NCBI GenBank assembly: GCA_023229545.1
Contig: JALNZB010000009.1
Coordinates: 1-64,000 of the forward strand
DNA length: 64,000 nt
DNA from: Sulfuritalea sp.
Lineage (GTDB): Bacteria; Pseudomonadota; Gammaproteobacteria; Burkholderiales; Rhodocyclaceae
Reading direction: 5' to 3'
The position numbers were made by a program, and so were the translations under genes. Shown in pieces: positions 41,274-50,131 of the stretch. The stretch's first letter is position 1. Every line of letters begins with the position of its first letter. The notes beneath the pieces were generated by a model, which had not been told where the DNA came from, ran no database searches, and saw only the letters and a program-made list of their open reading frames with translations.

Positions 41274-41380
41274 GCCGCGCGGTTATTGCCACCAGCATCC
41301 GTTGTGTCGCCAGGACCAACTTTTCTATCGGGGCGAAATCGAAGGCGCCAGACCGGAATTGAATTCGCATGGTCGTTGAA

Positions 41381-41402
41381 AGTCGGCGCTGACGACGCGG
41401 CG
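41381..41402 (+). repeat. Dispersed 22-bp repeat, intergenic copy
   Basis: AGTCGGCGCTGACGACGCGGCG between the PIN toxin and the large FAD/Fe-S protein. Confidence 0.6.
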
Positions 41403-41466
41403 AACGATGCCCCGTCAGGTGCGTTCGCCTACAATGGAAGCCTTTTTGCCCCATCGAATGCCCGGC

Positions 41467-44400
41467 ATGACCGCCCGCCTGCGCGAAATTCCCTACAACT
41501 ACACTTCGTTCTCGGATCGCGAGATCGTCATTCGCCTGCTCGGCAGCGAGGCGTGGGCGACGCTGACGGAACTGCGCAGCGAGCGCGTTACCGGTCGCTC
41601 GGCGCGGATGCTCTATGAGGTATTGGGCGACATCTGGGTGGTGCGGCGCAACCCGTATCTGGAAGACGACCTGCTGGCCAATCGCCAGCGGCGCGAGGCG
41701 CTGGTGGAAGCCTTGCGCCACCGCTTGAGCGAGATCGACAAGCGCCGTGACGGCAACGAGCGTGTGGCGCGTTTGCTGGCCGCCGCAGAGGCGGCGGTGG
41801 AATCCTTCGAGCGCTGGTTCGAGGAAACGCGCAGCCTGCGCAAGAAGGCTTTCAAGGCGCTGGCCCGGCATACCCGCAAGGACAACATCTGCTTCGACGG
41901 CCTGGCGCGCGTTTCGCATGTGACGGACGCCACCGACTGGCGCGTCGAATATCCGTTTGTCGTGCTGACGCCGGACACGGAAGAGGAAATGGCGCCGCTG
42001 GTAAGCGCCTGCATCGAGCTGGGCCTGACCATCATCCCGCGCGGCGGCGGCACCGGCTACACCGGCGGTGCGATTCCGCTGGATGCGCTCTCGGTGGTGA
42101 TCAACACCGAGAAGCTGATCGACCTCGGGCCGGTCGAGATCAGGCGCCTACCCGGTACCGACACCGATTACGCCACGCTGCGCACCGGCGCCGGACTGGT
42201 CACGCGCCGCGTCATGGAGGCGGCGGAAAAAGCCGGCCTGGTGTTCGCCTGCGACCCGACCTCGGCCGATGCCTCCTGCATCGGCGGCAATATCGCCATG
42301 AATGCCGGCGGCAAGAGGGCGGTGCTGTGGGGCACGGCGCTCGACAACCTGGCCTCGTGGCGCATGGTGACGCCCGACGGCAACTGGCTGGAGGTCGAGC
42401 GCCTGAATCACAATTTCGGCAAAATTCACGAGCAGGAGTTGGTCAGCTTCCGCCTGACGCGCTTCGATGCCACGGGCAGGAGGAAGCTCGGCGAAGAACT
42501 GCTGGAAGTGCCCGGCAGGCTGTTTCGCAAGGAAGGCCTGGGCAAGGATGTCACCGACAAGTTTCTCGCCGGCGTGCCGGGGGTGCAGAAGGAAGGCACC
42601 GACGGACTGATTACTTCGGCGGTGTGGGTGCTGCACACGATGCCGCCGGTGACGCGCACGGTCTGCCTGGAATTTTTCGGCCGGGTGACGGACGCCGTGC
42701 CGTCCATCGTCGACATCACCGATTATTTCAAGCCGGGCGGCGCCGGACTGGCGGCGGGGGTGCGGCTGGCCGGACTGGAACACCTCGACGAACGCTACGT
42801 GCGCGCCGTCGGCTACGCGACGAAGGCCAAGCGTCATGGCCGGCCAAAGATGGTGCTGATCGGCGACATAGTCGGCGCCGACGACACGGCGGTAATGGCC
42901 GCGGCAGCGGAAGTGGTGCGCCTGGCCAATGCGCGTGGCGGCGAGGGCTTCATCGCCGTATCGCCCGAGACGCGCAAGACCTTCTGGCTCGACCGGGCGC
43001 GCACCGCCGCCATCTCGAAGCACACCAACGCCTTCAAGGTCAATGAGGACGTGGTGATCCCGCTGCCGCGCATGGGCGACTATTGCGATGGCATCGAGCG
43101 CATCAACATCGAGCTGTCGCTAGCCAACAAGATCGAACTGGCCGACGCGCTGGCCGGCTTCCTGCAAGGCGAACTGCCGCTGCACGCGGATGACGCCGCC
43201 CTTGATTCTGAATTGCTGCTCGGCGATCGCCGCGAGCAGGCGCTGGAACTCGTTGCCGAAGTGCGCGCGGGATGGCAGGCGCTGCTCGACACGCTGGACC
43301 AACACTTCCGCGAGTTGCAGGACTATCGCCTGCGAGTATCGTGGAAGACCGAACTCAAGGCGCCGCTGGACGCCATTTTCGACGGCAACGCCTTCCGCCC
43401 GGTGCTGGCCGCCATCGCGGGCATTCACCAGGAGGTGCTGCGCGGTCGCGTCTTCGTCGCCCTGCACATGCATGCCGGCGACGGCAATGTGCATACCAAC
43501 ATTCCGGTAAATTCGGATCACTACGCCATGCTGCAAACCGCCTACCGCGTGGTGGCGCGGATCATGGCGCTGGCGAAAAGCCTGGGCGGGGTGGTTTCCG
43601 GCGAACATGGCATCGGCATCACCAAGCTGGAGTTTCTCGGCGACGAGGAGATTCGCCCCTTCCGCGATTACAAGCACAGGATCGATTCCGAGGGGCGCTT
43701 CAATCGCGGCAAGCTGATGGCCGACTCAAACCTGTCCAACGCCTATACGCCGTCTTTCGCGCTGCTTGGGGTCGAGTCGCTCATCATGGAGCAATCCGAT
43801 ATTGGAAAAATCGCGGCGGACATAAAGAGCTGCCTGCGTTGCGGCAAATGCAAGCCGGTCTGCTCCACCCACGTGCCGCGCGCCAACCTGCTATACAGCC
43901 CGCGCAACAAGATTCTCGGCGCGTCCTTGCTGATCGAGGCCTTTCTTTACGAAGAGCAGACCCGGCGCGGCGTGTCGCTGCGGCACTTCGACGAGTTTTG
44001 CGACGTTGCCGATCACTGCACGGTCTGCCACAAGTGCGTGAAGCCCTGCCCGGTGGACATCGATTTCGGCGATGCATCTGTGGCGATGCGCAACCTGCTG
44101 CGCCGTCAGGGCAAGAAGAAATTCAATCCGGGCACGGCAGCGGCGATGGCTTTCCTTAACGCCACCGACCCGGCGACCCTCAAGCTGCTGCGCGCCGGCA
44201 TGATCCAGATCGGCTACAAGGCCCAGCGTCTGGGCCACGCGCTGGCCAGGTCGCTCGGGTTGATTCAAGGCAGCGTCAGGCATCCACCCGCCACGCTGGG
44301 GCGTGCCGACATCAAGGCGCAGGTGATCCACTTCCTCAATAAGCCGCTGCCAAAGAATGTACCCATGCGCATGTCGCGTGCGCTGCTCGACATCGAGGAC

Positions 44401-45243
44401 GACAGCCTGATCCCGGTAATCCGCGATCCGCGACGGGCCAATGAAGAATCCGAGGCAGTGTTCTACTTCCCCGGCTGCGGTTCGGAGCGCATGTTCTCCC
44501 AAATCGGACTCGCCGCGCAAGCCATGCTCTGGCACGCCGGCGCCACCACGGTGCTGCCGCCCGGCTACCTGTGCTGCGGCTATCCGCAGACCTCCAGCGG
44601 CTTTGATGCCAAGGGGCAAGCCATCACCACGGCCAACCGCGTGCTGTTCCATCGCGTCGCCAATACGCTGAACTATCTCGACATCAAGACCGTCGTGGTC
44701 TCCTGCGGCACCTGCATGGACCAGTTGCTGAAATACGAATTCGGCAAGATTTTCCCCGGCTGCCGGCTGCTGGATATTCACGAATGGCTGTATGAGAAGG
44801 GCATCAAGCTCGATGGCGCGAGCGATGCCGGGTACATGTACCACGATCCTTGCCACACGCCGATGAAGCACCATTCCGGCATCAAGGTCGCCAATGCGCT
44901 GATGGGCCGCCGCGTCGACCTGAGCGATCGCTGCTGCGGCGAGTCCGGCACGCTGGCCGTGACGCGGCCCGACGTATCGACCCAGATCCGCTTTCGCAAA
45001 CAGGAGGAAATCGAGAAGGGCGCCGCCGAGCTCGCAAGAGTCGGCGCTGATGGTACGGCGGCAGTGAAAATCCTCACTTCCTGCCCGTCCTGTTTGCAAG
45101 GACTGTCGCGCTACGAGGAGGATGCCGCCATTTCCGCCGACTACATCGTGGTTGAAATGGCCAGGGCGATTCTGGGTTCCGACTGGATGCGGGACTATGT
45201 TGACGCCGTCAATAATGGCGGCATCGAGCGGGTATTGTTGTAG
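41467..45243 (+). CDS. Giant FAD/Fe-S oxidoreductase (DUF3683 - FAD-linked oxidase - ferredoxin - CCG domains)
   Basis: About 1258 residues. N-terminal DUF3683 block (REIPYNYTSFSDREIVIRLLG), FAD-binding type 4 domain (PRGGGTGYTGGAIP, ADASCIGGNIAMNAGG), FAD-oxidase C domain (HMHAGDGNVHTNIPVN, GGVVSGEHGIGITKLE), ferredoxin (CLRCGKCKPVCSTH and CTVCHKCVKPCPVDI) and two CCG domains (CCGYPQTS, CCGESGT). This joins in one chain what D-lactate or glycolate dehydrogenases split over GlcD/GlcF-type subunits. Substrate unknown. Start uncertain among ATGs at 41407, 41434, 41458 and 41467; homology begins at LREIPYNYT. Residues VGADGTA near the end are encoded by the dispersed repeat (45039-45060). Confidence 0.9.
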   Translation: MTARLREIPYNYTSFSDREIVIRLLGSEAWATLTELRSERVTGRSARMLYEVLGDIWVVRRNPYLEDDLLANRQRREALVEALRHRLSEIDKRRDGNERVARLLAAAEAAVESFERWFEETRSLRKKAFKALARHTRKDNICFDGLARVSHVTDATDWRVEYPFVVLTPDTEEEMAPLVSACIELGLTIIPRGGGTGYTGGAIPLDALSVVINTEKLIDLGPVEIRRLPGTDTDYATLRTGAGLVTRRVMEAAEKAGLVFACDPTSADASCIGGNIAMNAGGKRAVLWGTALDNLASWRMVTPDGNWLEVERLNHNFGKIHEQELVSFRLTRFDATGRRKLGEELLEVPGRLFRKEGLGKDVTDKFLAGVPGVQKEGTDGLITSAVWVLHTMPPVTRTVCLEFFGRVTDAVPSIVDITDYFKPGGAGLAAGVRLAGLEHLDERYVRAVGYATKAKRHGRPKMVLIGDIVGADDTAVMAAAAEVVRLANARGGEGFIAVSPETRKTFWLDRARTAAISKHTNAFKVNEDVVIPLPRMGDYCDGIERINIELSLANKIELADALAGFLQGELPLHADDAALDSELLLGDRREQALELVAEVRAGWQALLDTLDQHFRELQDYRLRVSWKTELKAPLDAIFDGNAFRPVLAAIAGIHQEVLRGRVFVALHMHAGDGNVHTNIPVNSDHYAMLQTAYRVVARIMALAKSLGGVVSGEHGIGITKLEFLGDEEIRPFRDYKHRIDSEGRFNRGKLMADSNLSNAYTPSFALLGVESLIMEQSDIGKIAADIKSCLRCGKCKPVCSTHVPRANLLYSPRNKILGASLLIEAFLYEEQTRRGVSLRHFDEFCDVADHCTVCHKCVKPCPVDIDFGDASVAMRNLLRRQGKKKFNPGTAAAMAFLNATDPATLKLLRAGMIQIGYKAQRLGHALARSLGLIQGSVRHPPATLGRADIKAQVIHFLNKPLPKNVPMRMSRALLDIEDDSLIPVIRDPRRANEESEAVFYFPGCGSERMFSQIGLAAQAMLWHAGATTVLPPGYLCCGYPQTSSGFDAKGQAITTANRVLFHRVANTLNYLDIKTVVVSCGTCMDQLLKYEFGKIFPGCRLLDIHEWLYEKGIKLDGASDAGYMYHDPCHTPMKHHSGIKVANALMGRRVDLSDRCCGESGTLAVTRPDVSTQIRFRKQEEIEKGAAELARVGADGTAAVKILTSCPSCLQGLSRYEEDAAISADYIVVEMARAILGSDWMRDYVDAVNNGGIERVLL
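45039..45060 (+). repeat. Dispersed 22-bp repeat inside the FAD/Fe-S gene
   Basis: AGTCGGCGCTGATGGTACGGCG, in frame, encoding ARVGADGTAA directly before the last conserved cysteine motif TSCPSC. Match extends to GGCGGCAGTG, shared with the copy at 58780. Confidence 0.6.
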
Positions 45244-45320
45244 GCGGTGCCGGCCTTTGCGTCCGTCATGCCGCCGTGTCCCGCTAGCACACCGCGCCGG
45301 ATTGGCGCTATGCTTGCCCG

Positions 45321-45758
45321 ATGATGACAACCGAAGATTGCGAACTTTGTGCCGGTCCAGGCGGCGATCTGCTCTGGGAGGACGGTGTTTGCCGCGTGGT
45401 GCGGGTAACGGATGCCACGGGCGAGGCGTTCCCCGGCTATTGCCGGGTGATCCTGAATCGGCATGTTGCCGAAATGAGCGCCCTCACTGCCAGCGACGCC
45501 CGCCATGTCATGAACGTCGTGTTCGCCACCGAGCGCGCCGTGCGTCAGGTTGTCCAGCCCGACAAGATCAACCTCGCCAGCCTCGGCAATGTCGTGCCGC
45601 ACCTGCACTGGCATGTGATTCCGCGCTGGAAGGACGACAGCCATTTCCCCTCGCCGATATGGGCCGCCGCGCAGCGCTCCGCAGCCCTTCGCCCCATTCC
45701 AGCCAAAGCCAGTCTTCTGCGCGCCCTGACCGCCGAACTTTCGACCGGGAATGAATAG
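45321..45758 (+). CDS. HIT-family hydrolase
   Basis: 145 residues. Histidine triad HLHWHVIPRW near residue 94, preceded by KINLASLGNVV, and an N-terminal CELC motif that may bind Zn. Family members split nucleoside phosphoramidates or dinucleoside polyphosphates. Its stop lies 2 bp before the next gene, so the two are probably cotranscribed. Confidence 0.9.
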   Translation: MMTTEDCELCAGPGGDLLWEDGVCRVVRVTDATGEAFPGYCRVILNRHVAEMSALTASDARHVMNVVFATERAVRQVVQPDKINLASLGNVVPHLHWHVIPRWKDDSHFPSPIWAAAQRSAALRPIPAKASLLRALTAELSTGNE

Positions 45759-45760
45759 CC

Positions 45761-47443
45761 ATGAACTTTGATCTGCCTGCCACCGGAACCGACCCGTGTC
45801 CCGCCTTCCGCAATGCAATTGCCTGCCAGGACTGGCTGGCCACCGTGCCGCTGGCAAATGCCGTGCAGGCGCAATCGATGTTTTTGCGCCAACTCGGTTT
45901 GCTGCATCGGTTTGACCTGCCACCGACCGAGCGCTTCGCCGTTCTTGAAACCCTGCGCGGCCCGGTGAGCGATGTGCAAGGCGATGCGGCCAAGAAGTTC
46001 GCCGCCAGGCCCCTGCCATTCGCGCCACACGAACAGGCGGCGCTGGAAAGTACGCTGGCCGTATGGCACATGCTGGCACTTGGCTATCTGCGGTGTTTCG
46101 ATGCCCAGTGTGGCGGCAGTGACGGCGTTTTTTCAACATCCGCGATGTTGGCCCAGCGCACGCTGCTGGCAAACAAGCCCGATCTGGCCGCCAAGGCCGC
46201 TGTCATGGCCCAGCGCACGCTGTCGGTATTCGCCGACTGGCTGGTTGATCTCTGTCGCGGCGAGCAGTTGCCGGATGCACCCTACTGGAAAAAACTCCAT
46301 CAAATCTTGCTTGCCGCAGAGACCCTCGGCATCGCCGCCCGTGCCGTGAATGACCCGGTGCGTCACGGTAGTGCGCAGACCAGTGCGCTGGCCGCCTACG
46401 CCGAATGCAACATGTTGAGCGCCGCCAGCCCCTATGAGCTTCCGGCGCGCCATCTGGCCTGGGTTGCGCGTTGGGCGAGACGCTGGGGCGCCAAACTGGC
46501 TCTGCTGAAAACGCCGCCGGAGGATATTCACAACCGCGCCGTGCCGCTGTGGGTTGACCTTGAATCGGATCGTCCGGCAAACTATATGCCAAAGCCATCG
46601 AGCGGCGGTCGCTGGCTGGAAACCACCGAACTCCGCAAGAGCCTGCTTGCCCGTATCGCCCTGCTGGAAAAAGGCCGGGCTCCCGCCGAGCTTCAACTCG
46701 GCGACGATGTCACCCAGCCGGCGGCGGGCCAACTGCTGCAACGCGTCCTGCAACGCTGGTGCAAGGGCGGCGCGCCGCGAGTCCAGGAGCGACGCGCTGC
46801 AAGCGGTAGCTGCAACCTTATTGCGGGCTTTGACGCCGTGCATTACCACCTCTCTGGTGGCAAAGCCTTCCGCGCCCCATCCCGTGACGATGCGACACTG
46901 CGCCGCGAACGCGAGGAATTCGAGACTTTTGGCGACCGCAGTCATCGCGTGGAAAGTGCCAAAAACGAAGACAAGTCGCACATCGAAAACTGGGAGGTAA
47001 TGGATGACTGGCGTCTGCTCGACGAGTCGGCCACCGGCCTGCGCATCGCACGACCGCTCAAGGAAGGGGTGCGTATCGGCGCCGGACTGTTGATTGCCGT
47101 CAAGATGAAGGACAGTCCGCGCTTCACGCTGGGCAACGTGCGCTGGGCGCTGCGCGAAGGAGAAAACTCGCTTGCGGCGGGCATCCAGATGTTTCCCGGC
47201 GAGCCTCGCCCGGTGGCCGTTCGAACCACAGAGTCGGACAACACCCAGAGCGCCTGGCGGCTGGCTTTTCTGCTGCCGGAAATCACGGCCCTCAAAGAGT
47301 CGGCAAGCGTGGTGGTTCCTGCCGGTACATTCCGCATTGATCGCACTATTGAAATAGTGGTCGATCAACAAGCAAAGATACTCAAGCTGTTCCGCGTCCT
47401 TGATCGTGGCATCGAATTCGAGCGCTGCAATTTTTACGACTGA
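45761..47443 (+). CDS. Large uncharacterised protein with C-terminal PilZ-like domain
   Basis: 560 residues, no signal peptide or membrane helix seen. The first about 440 residues are helical and I do not recognise them. The C-terminal part (about 430-555) reads DDWRLLDESATGLRIARPL, then GNVRWALREGENSLAAGIQMF, which resembles a PilZ domain (N/DxSxxGxxI plus a later VRW strand). The usual RxxxR c-di-GMP arginines are not obvious, so c-di-GMP binding is only a suggestion. Cotranscribed with the HIT gene; the TonB receptor follows 39 bp later. Confidence 0.6.
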   Translation: MNFDLPATGTDPCPAFRNAIACQDWLATVPLANAVQAQSMFLRQLGLLHRFDLPPTERFAVLETLRGPVSDVQGDAAKKFAARPLPFAPHEQAALESTLAVWHMLALGYLRCFDAQCGGSDGVFSTSAMLAQRTLLANKPDLAAKAAVMAQRTLSVFADWLVDLCRGEQLPDAPYWKKLHQILLAAETLGIAARAVNDPVRHGSAQTSALAAYAECNMLSAASPYELPARHLAWVARWARRWGAKLALLKTPPEDIHNRAVPLWVDLESDRPANYMPKPSSGGRWLETTELRKSLLARIALLEKGRAPAELQLGDDVTQPAAGQLLQRVLQRWCKGGAPRVQERRAASGSCNLIAGFDAVHYHLSGGKAFRAPSRDDATLRREREEFETFGDRSHRVESAKNEDKSHIENWEVMDDWRLLDESATGLRIARPLKEGVRIGAGLLIAVKMKDSPRFTLGNVRWALREGENSLAAGIQMFPGEPRPVAVRTTESDNTQSAWRLAFLLPEITALKESASVVVPAGTFRIDRTIEIVVDQQAKILKLFRVLDRGIEFERCNFYD

Positions 47444-47482
47444 ACGTCAGGCCCCCGGTCGGTTCATCACTGTCAGGAAATC

Positions 47483-49489
47483 ATGAAAATGCGCACGCTC
47501 ATCATGCTGTTTCTCGGCCTTTCCCAAGCGTTATCCGCTCATGCGCGTGGCGACGAAGTCGCGCAATTGCTGGCATTGAGCCTCGAAGATCTGATGGCGA
47601 CAAGAGTCACCATCTCCACCAATACCAAACAGGCGCTTTCCAGGGCGCCGTCCGTGGTTTCGGTCATTACGGCGGAAGACATCAAGGCCACCGGCGCGAC
47701 CAATGTCACGGAGATTCTGCAAAGCGTGCCGGGCATCTACATCAAGACCAACCTGTTCGGCTTCAAGCCACAGGTGACGTTTCGGGGCGCTTGGGCCAGC
47801 CACACGCTGCTGATGGTGAACGGCGCGCCCATGAAAGACCTGGTGTGGTCTTCCAGCATTTTCTGGAGAGGGTTGCCGACGAACATGATCGACAGAATTG
47901 AGGTCATCCGCGGTCCCGGCTCCGCCCTGTTCGGCTCGGACGCCTCCGCTGGCGTGATCAATGTCATCACCAAGGCCGCAGGGAAGATCGAACAATCCGA
48001 AGCGGGCATACGCGCAGGTAGTTTCGATACACAGGCGGGTTGGATGCAACACGGGGGGAGCTGGAACGGTTTCGATATCGGCTTTACGGCGGAACTGTCG
48101 CGCACCGATGGACACAACCCGCTCATCGAGAACGGCACCGCCACTTCTTTCGCCCCCGGCCACGCCCGCTACGGCTATGACAATCAGGATATCCGCTTCT
48201 CCATGGCCAGGGACAACTGGCGCCTGCATGCCGACTACATGCACCACGGCAACGTGAAAACCGGGCTGTCGGGCGGCGGTTTGCTGGATCCGCTGACCAC
48301 GGGAAGCGACAACCGGCTCAACATCGACCTGTTTTACAACAACGAAGCGTTTGCCAGGAACTGGGGCCTGAATGCGGAACTGCGCTATACCTACCTCGAC
48401 TACACATCGGGCGACGGGTTCCAGGAAAGCCCCCCGGCCGGCGCCTATCCCGACGGGAAACTCAATTTACAGCGATCGGCCGAACGCCGGCTGGGTTTCG
48501 AGGTCAGCGGCCTGTATACCGGCGCCCGGCATCATGCCATTCGCATTGGCGGAGGATACGTCAACCAGGACTTGTACTCCGTCGAGCACTTTGTCAATTT
48601 CGGCAAGGGGCCGGACGGAATTACACTGCCGGCGGGGGGGCCACTGGTGAATCTCTCCGGCTCTCCCTATGCTTTCGCGCCGGAAAAGGCCCGTCAGACG
48701 AGCTACCTGTTCCTGCAGGATGCATGGATGCTTTCGCCGGACTGGGAACTGACTGCCGGGGCGCGTTACGACCATTACTCCGACTTCGGCGGCACACTGA
48801 ACCCGCGTCTGGCGCTAGTCTGGCAAGGCACGGACAGGCTCACCACCAAGCTGATGTACGGTCAGGCATTCCGGGCCCCCTCCTATCTGGAGCTTTATTC
48901 CCTGACCGCCGCCACCAGCCCCAATCCCAATCTCGCTCCGGAACGATCCAGGACCTGGGACCTGGCATTCTCTTACCTGGCCGACAGGGATATGAAGTTG
49001 GGCCTCAATTTTTTCCATTTCGCCCAGACCAACCTCATCGCCAACGATTCGTCGAACGTATTCCAGAATATTGGCAGCAACACGTCTCGCGGCGTTGAAC
49101 TGGAGGCCATGTGGCAGGCCACGAAAACACTGAGGGTTTCCGGCAACCTTACCCATCGCAAAGACATCAGTACCACCTTCACCTCCGTGCCCAAACAAAA
49201 GGCCTACCTGCGCACGGACTGGGCATTCCTGCCCAATTGGCACTGGAACGTCCAAGGCAACTGGATTGACAGGATATCGCTCCCGGTTGGCGATCTCCGT
49301 TCGCCAATGAACGCGTATACGTTGGTGGACACCACGATTCGTTACTCCCATCGCCGGGATTGGGAGTTTGCCGCTTCCATACGCAATCTGTTCGATGTGG
49401 ATGCACGGGAATACACCAGCAGCAAACTCCCCAATAATCTGCCGCTGCCTGGGCGCAATGTTTATGGAGAAATACGGTACAAGTTTTAG
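47483..49489 (+). CDS. TonB-dependent receptor, BtuB/colicin I receptor-like
   Basis: 668 residues. Signal peptide (about 1-22), plug with SVVSVITAEDIKATGATNVT, VTFRGAWASHTLLMVNG and IEVIRGPGSALFGSDASAGV (quoted in part), and a barrel ending RNVYGEIRYKF. The start of the mature protein (LLALSLEDLMATRVTISTNT) is that of a subgroup often followed by a YfiR protein and a sensor kinase, as here. Ligand unknown. No local tonB-exbBD; it may use the set at 8717-10619. Confidence 0.9.
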   Translation: MKMRTLIMLFLGLSQALSAHARGDEVAQLLALSLEDLMATRVTISTNTKQALSRAPSVVSVITAEDIKATGATNVTEILQSVPGIYIKTNLFGFKPQVTFRGAWASHTLLMVNGAPMKDLVWSSSIFWRGLPTNMIDRIEVIRGPGSALFGSDASAGVINVITKAAGKIEQSEAGIRAGSFDTQAGWMQHGGSWNGFDIGFTAELSRTDGHNPLIENGTATSFAPGHARYGYDNQDIRFSMARDNWRLHADYMHHGNVKTGLSGGGLLDPLTTGSDNRLNIDLFYNNEAFARNWGLNAELRYTYLDYTSGDGFQESPPAGAYPDGKLNLQRSAERRLGFEVSGLYTGARHHAIRIGGGYVNQDLYSVEHFVNFGKGPDGITLPAGGPLVNLSGSPYAFAPEKARQTSYLFLQDAWMLSPDWELTAGARYDHYSDFGGTLNPRLALVWQGTDRLTTKLMYGQAFRAPSYLELYSLTAATSPNPNLAPERSRTWDLAFSYLADRDMKLGLNFFHFAQTNLIANDSSNVFQNIGSNTSRGVELEAMWQATKTLRVSGNLTHRKDISTTFTSVPKQKAYLRTDWAFLPNWHWNVQGNWIDRISLPVGDLRSPMNAYTLVDTTIRYSHRRDWEFAASIRNLFDVDAREYTSSKLPNNLPLPGRNVYGEIRYKF

Positions 49490-49597
49490 CCGTTCCATAC
49501 CAGGTAACTGGATAATGCCCTTTCGACAGAATCAAGTGACGACGAAGTTATTGAGCCGCGTCAGCCTCCGGCTACTCACCGGCAGCACGTTCAGCGC

Positions 49598-50125
49598 ATG
49601 ACGCCAAAGCGCGCTCTCCTGTTTCTGCTTGTGCTGCTGGCGCCAATGACAATGGCGTGTCTGCCCGTTTTCGCGGCCGAAACGGCCTCGGAACAGTCGG
49701 TGCGCGCGGCCCTGGTGTTCAATTTCATCAAATTCACCGAGTGGCCGACCTCGGCGGCGGGCGAATCCAAGCTGCGAATATGTATCGCGGCGAGCGATCC
49801 GGTGCAGATCGCCGCGCTTGAAGCCCTTAACGAACGCCCGGTTCGCGGCAAGCCCCTGGTTGCGGTACGCTTCCGCCGCCACGCCGATTGCGACGTGATC
49901 TACGTCGACTCGCGCCAGCGCTGGAACGAGATTTCGGAGCAGTTCCCCAGAGGGCACGCCCTGACCATCGGCGGCTACGCCGGTTTCGCAGCGAATGGCG
50001 GCATGATCGAAATCTCGTTGCAGGAAGGCAGCGCGCGCTTCGATATCAATCTGCCCGAGGCGAAACGCGCGGGACTGCGTTTCTACCCGCAACTGCTGCG
50101 ACTGGCGCGCCGTATTCTGGAATAG
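49598..50125 (+). CDS. YfiR-family (DUF4154) periplasmic protein
   Basis: 175 residues. Signal peptide ending FAAET (about 27) and a DUF4154 domain: VRAALVFNFIKFTEWP at the start and ALTIGGYAGFAANGGMIEIS with GLRFYPQLLRLARRIL at the end (each quoted in part). In Pseudomonas YfiR restrains the diguanylate cyclase YfiN. Here no cyclase is adjacent, but the following gene, 6 bp on, is a hybrid kinase with a periplasmic sensor domain that it could control. Confidence 0.9.
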   Translation: MTPKRALLFLLVLLAPMTMACLPVFAAETASEQSVRAALVFNFIKFTEWPTSAAGESKLRICIAASDPVQIAALEALNERPVRGKPLVAVRFRRHADCDVIYVDSRQRWNEISEQFPRGHALTIGGYAGFAANGGMIEISLQEGSARFDINLPEAKRAGLRFYPQLLRLARRILE

Positions 50126-50131
50126 ATCAAC

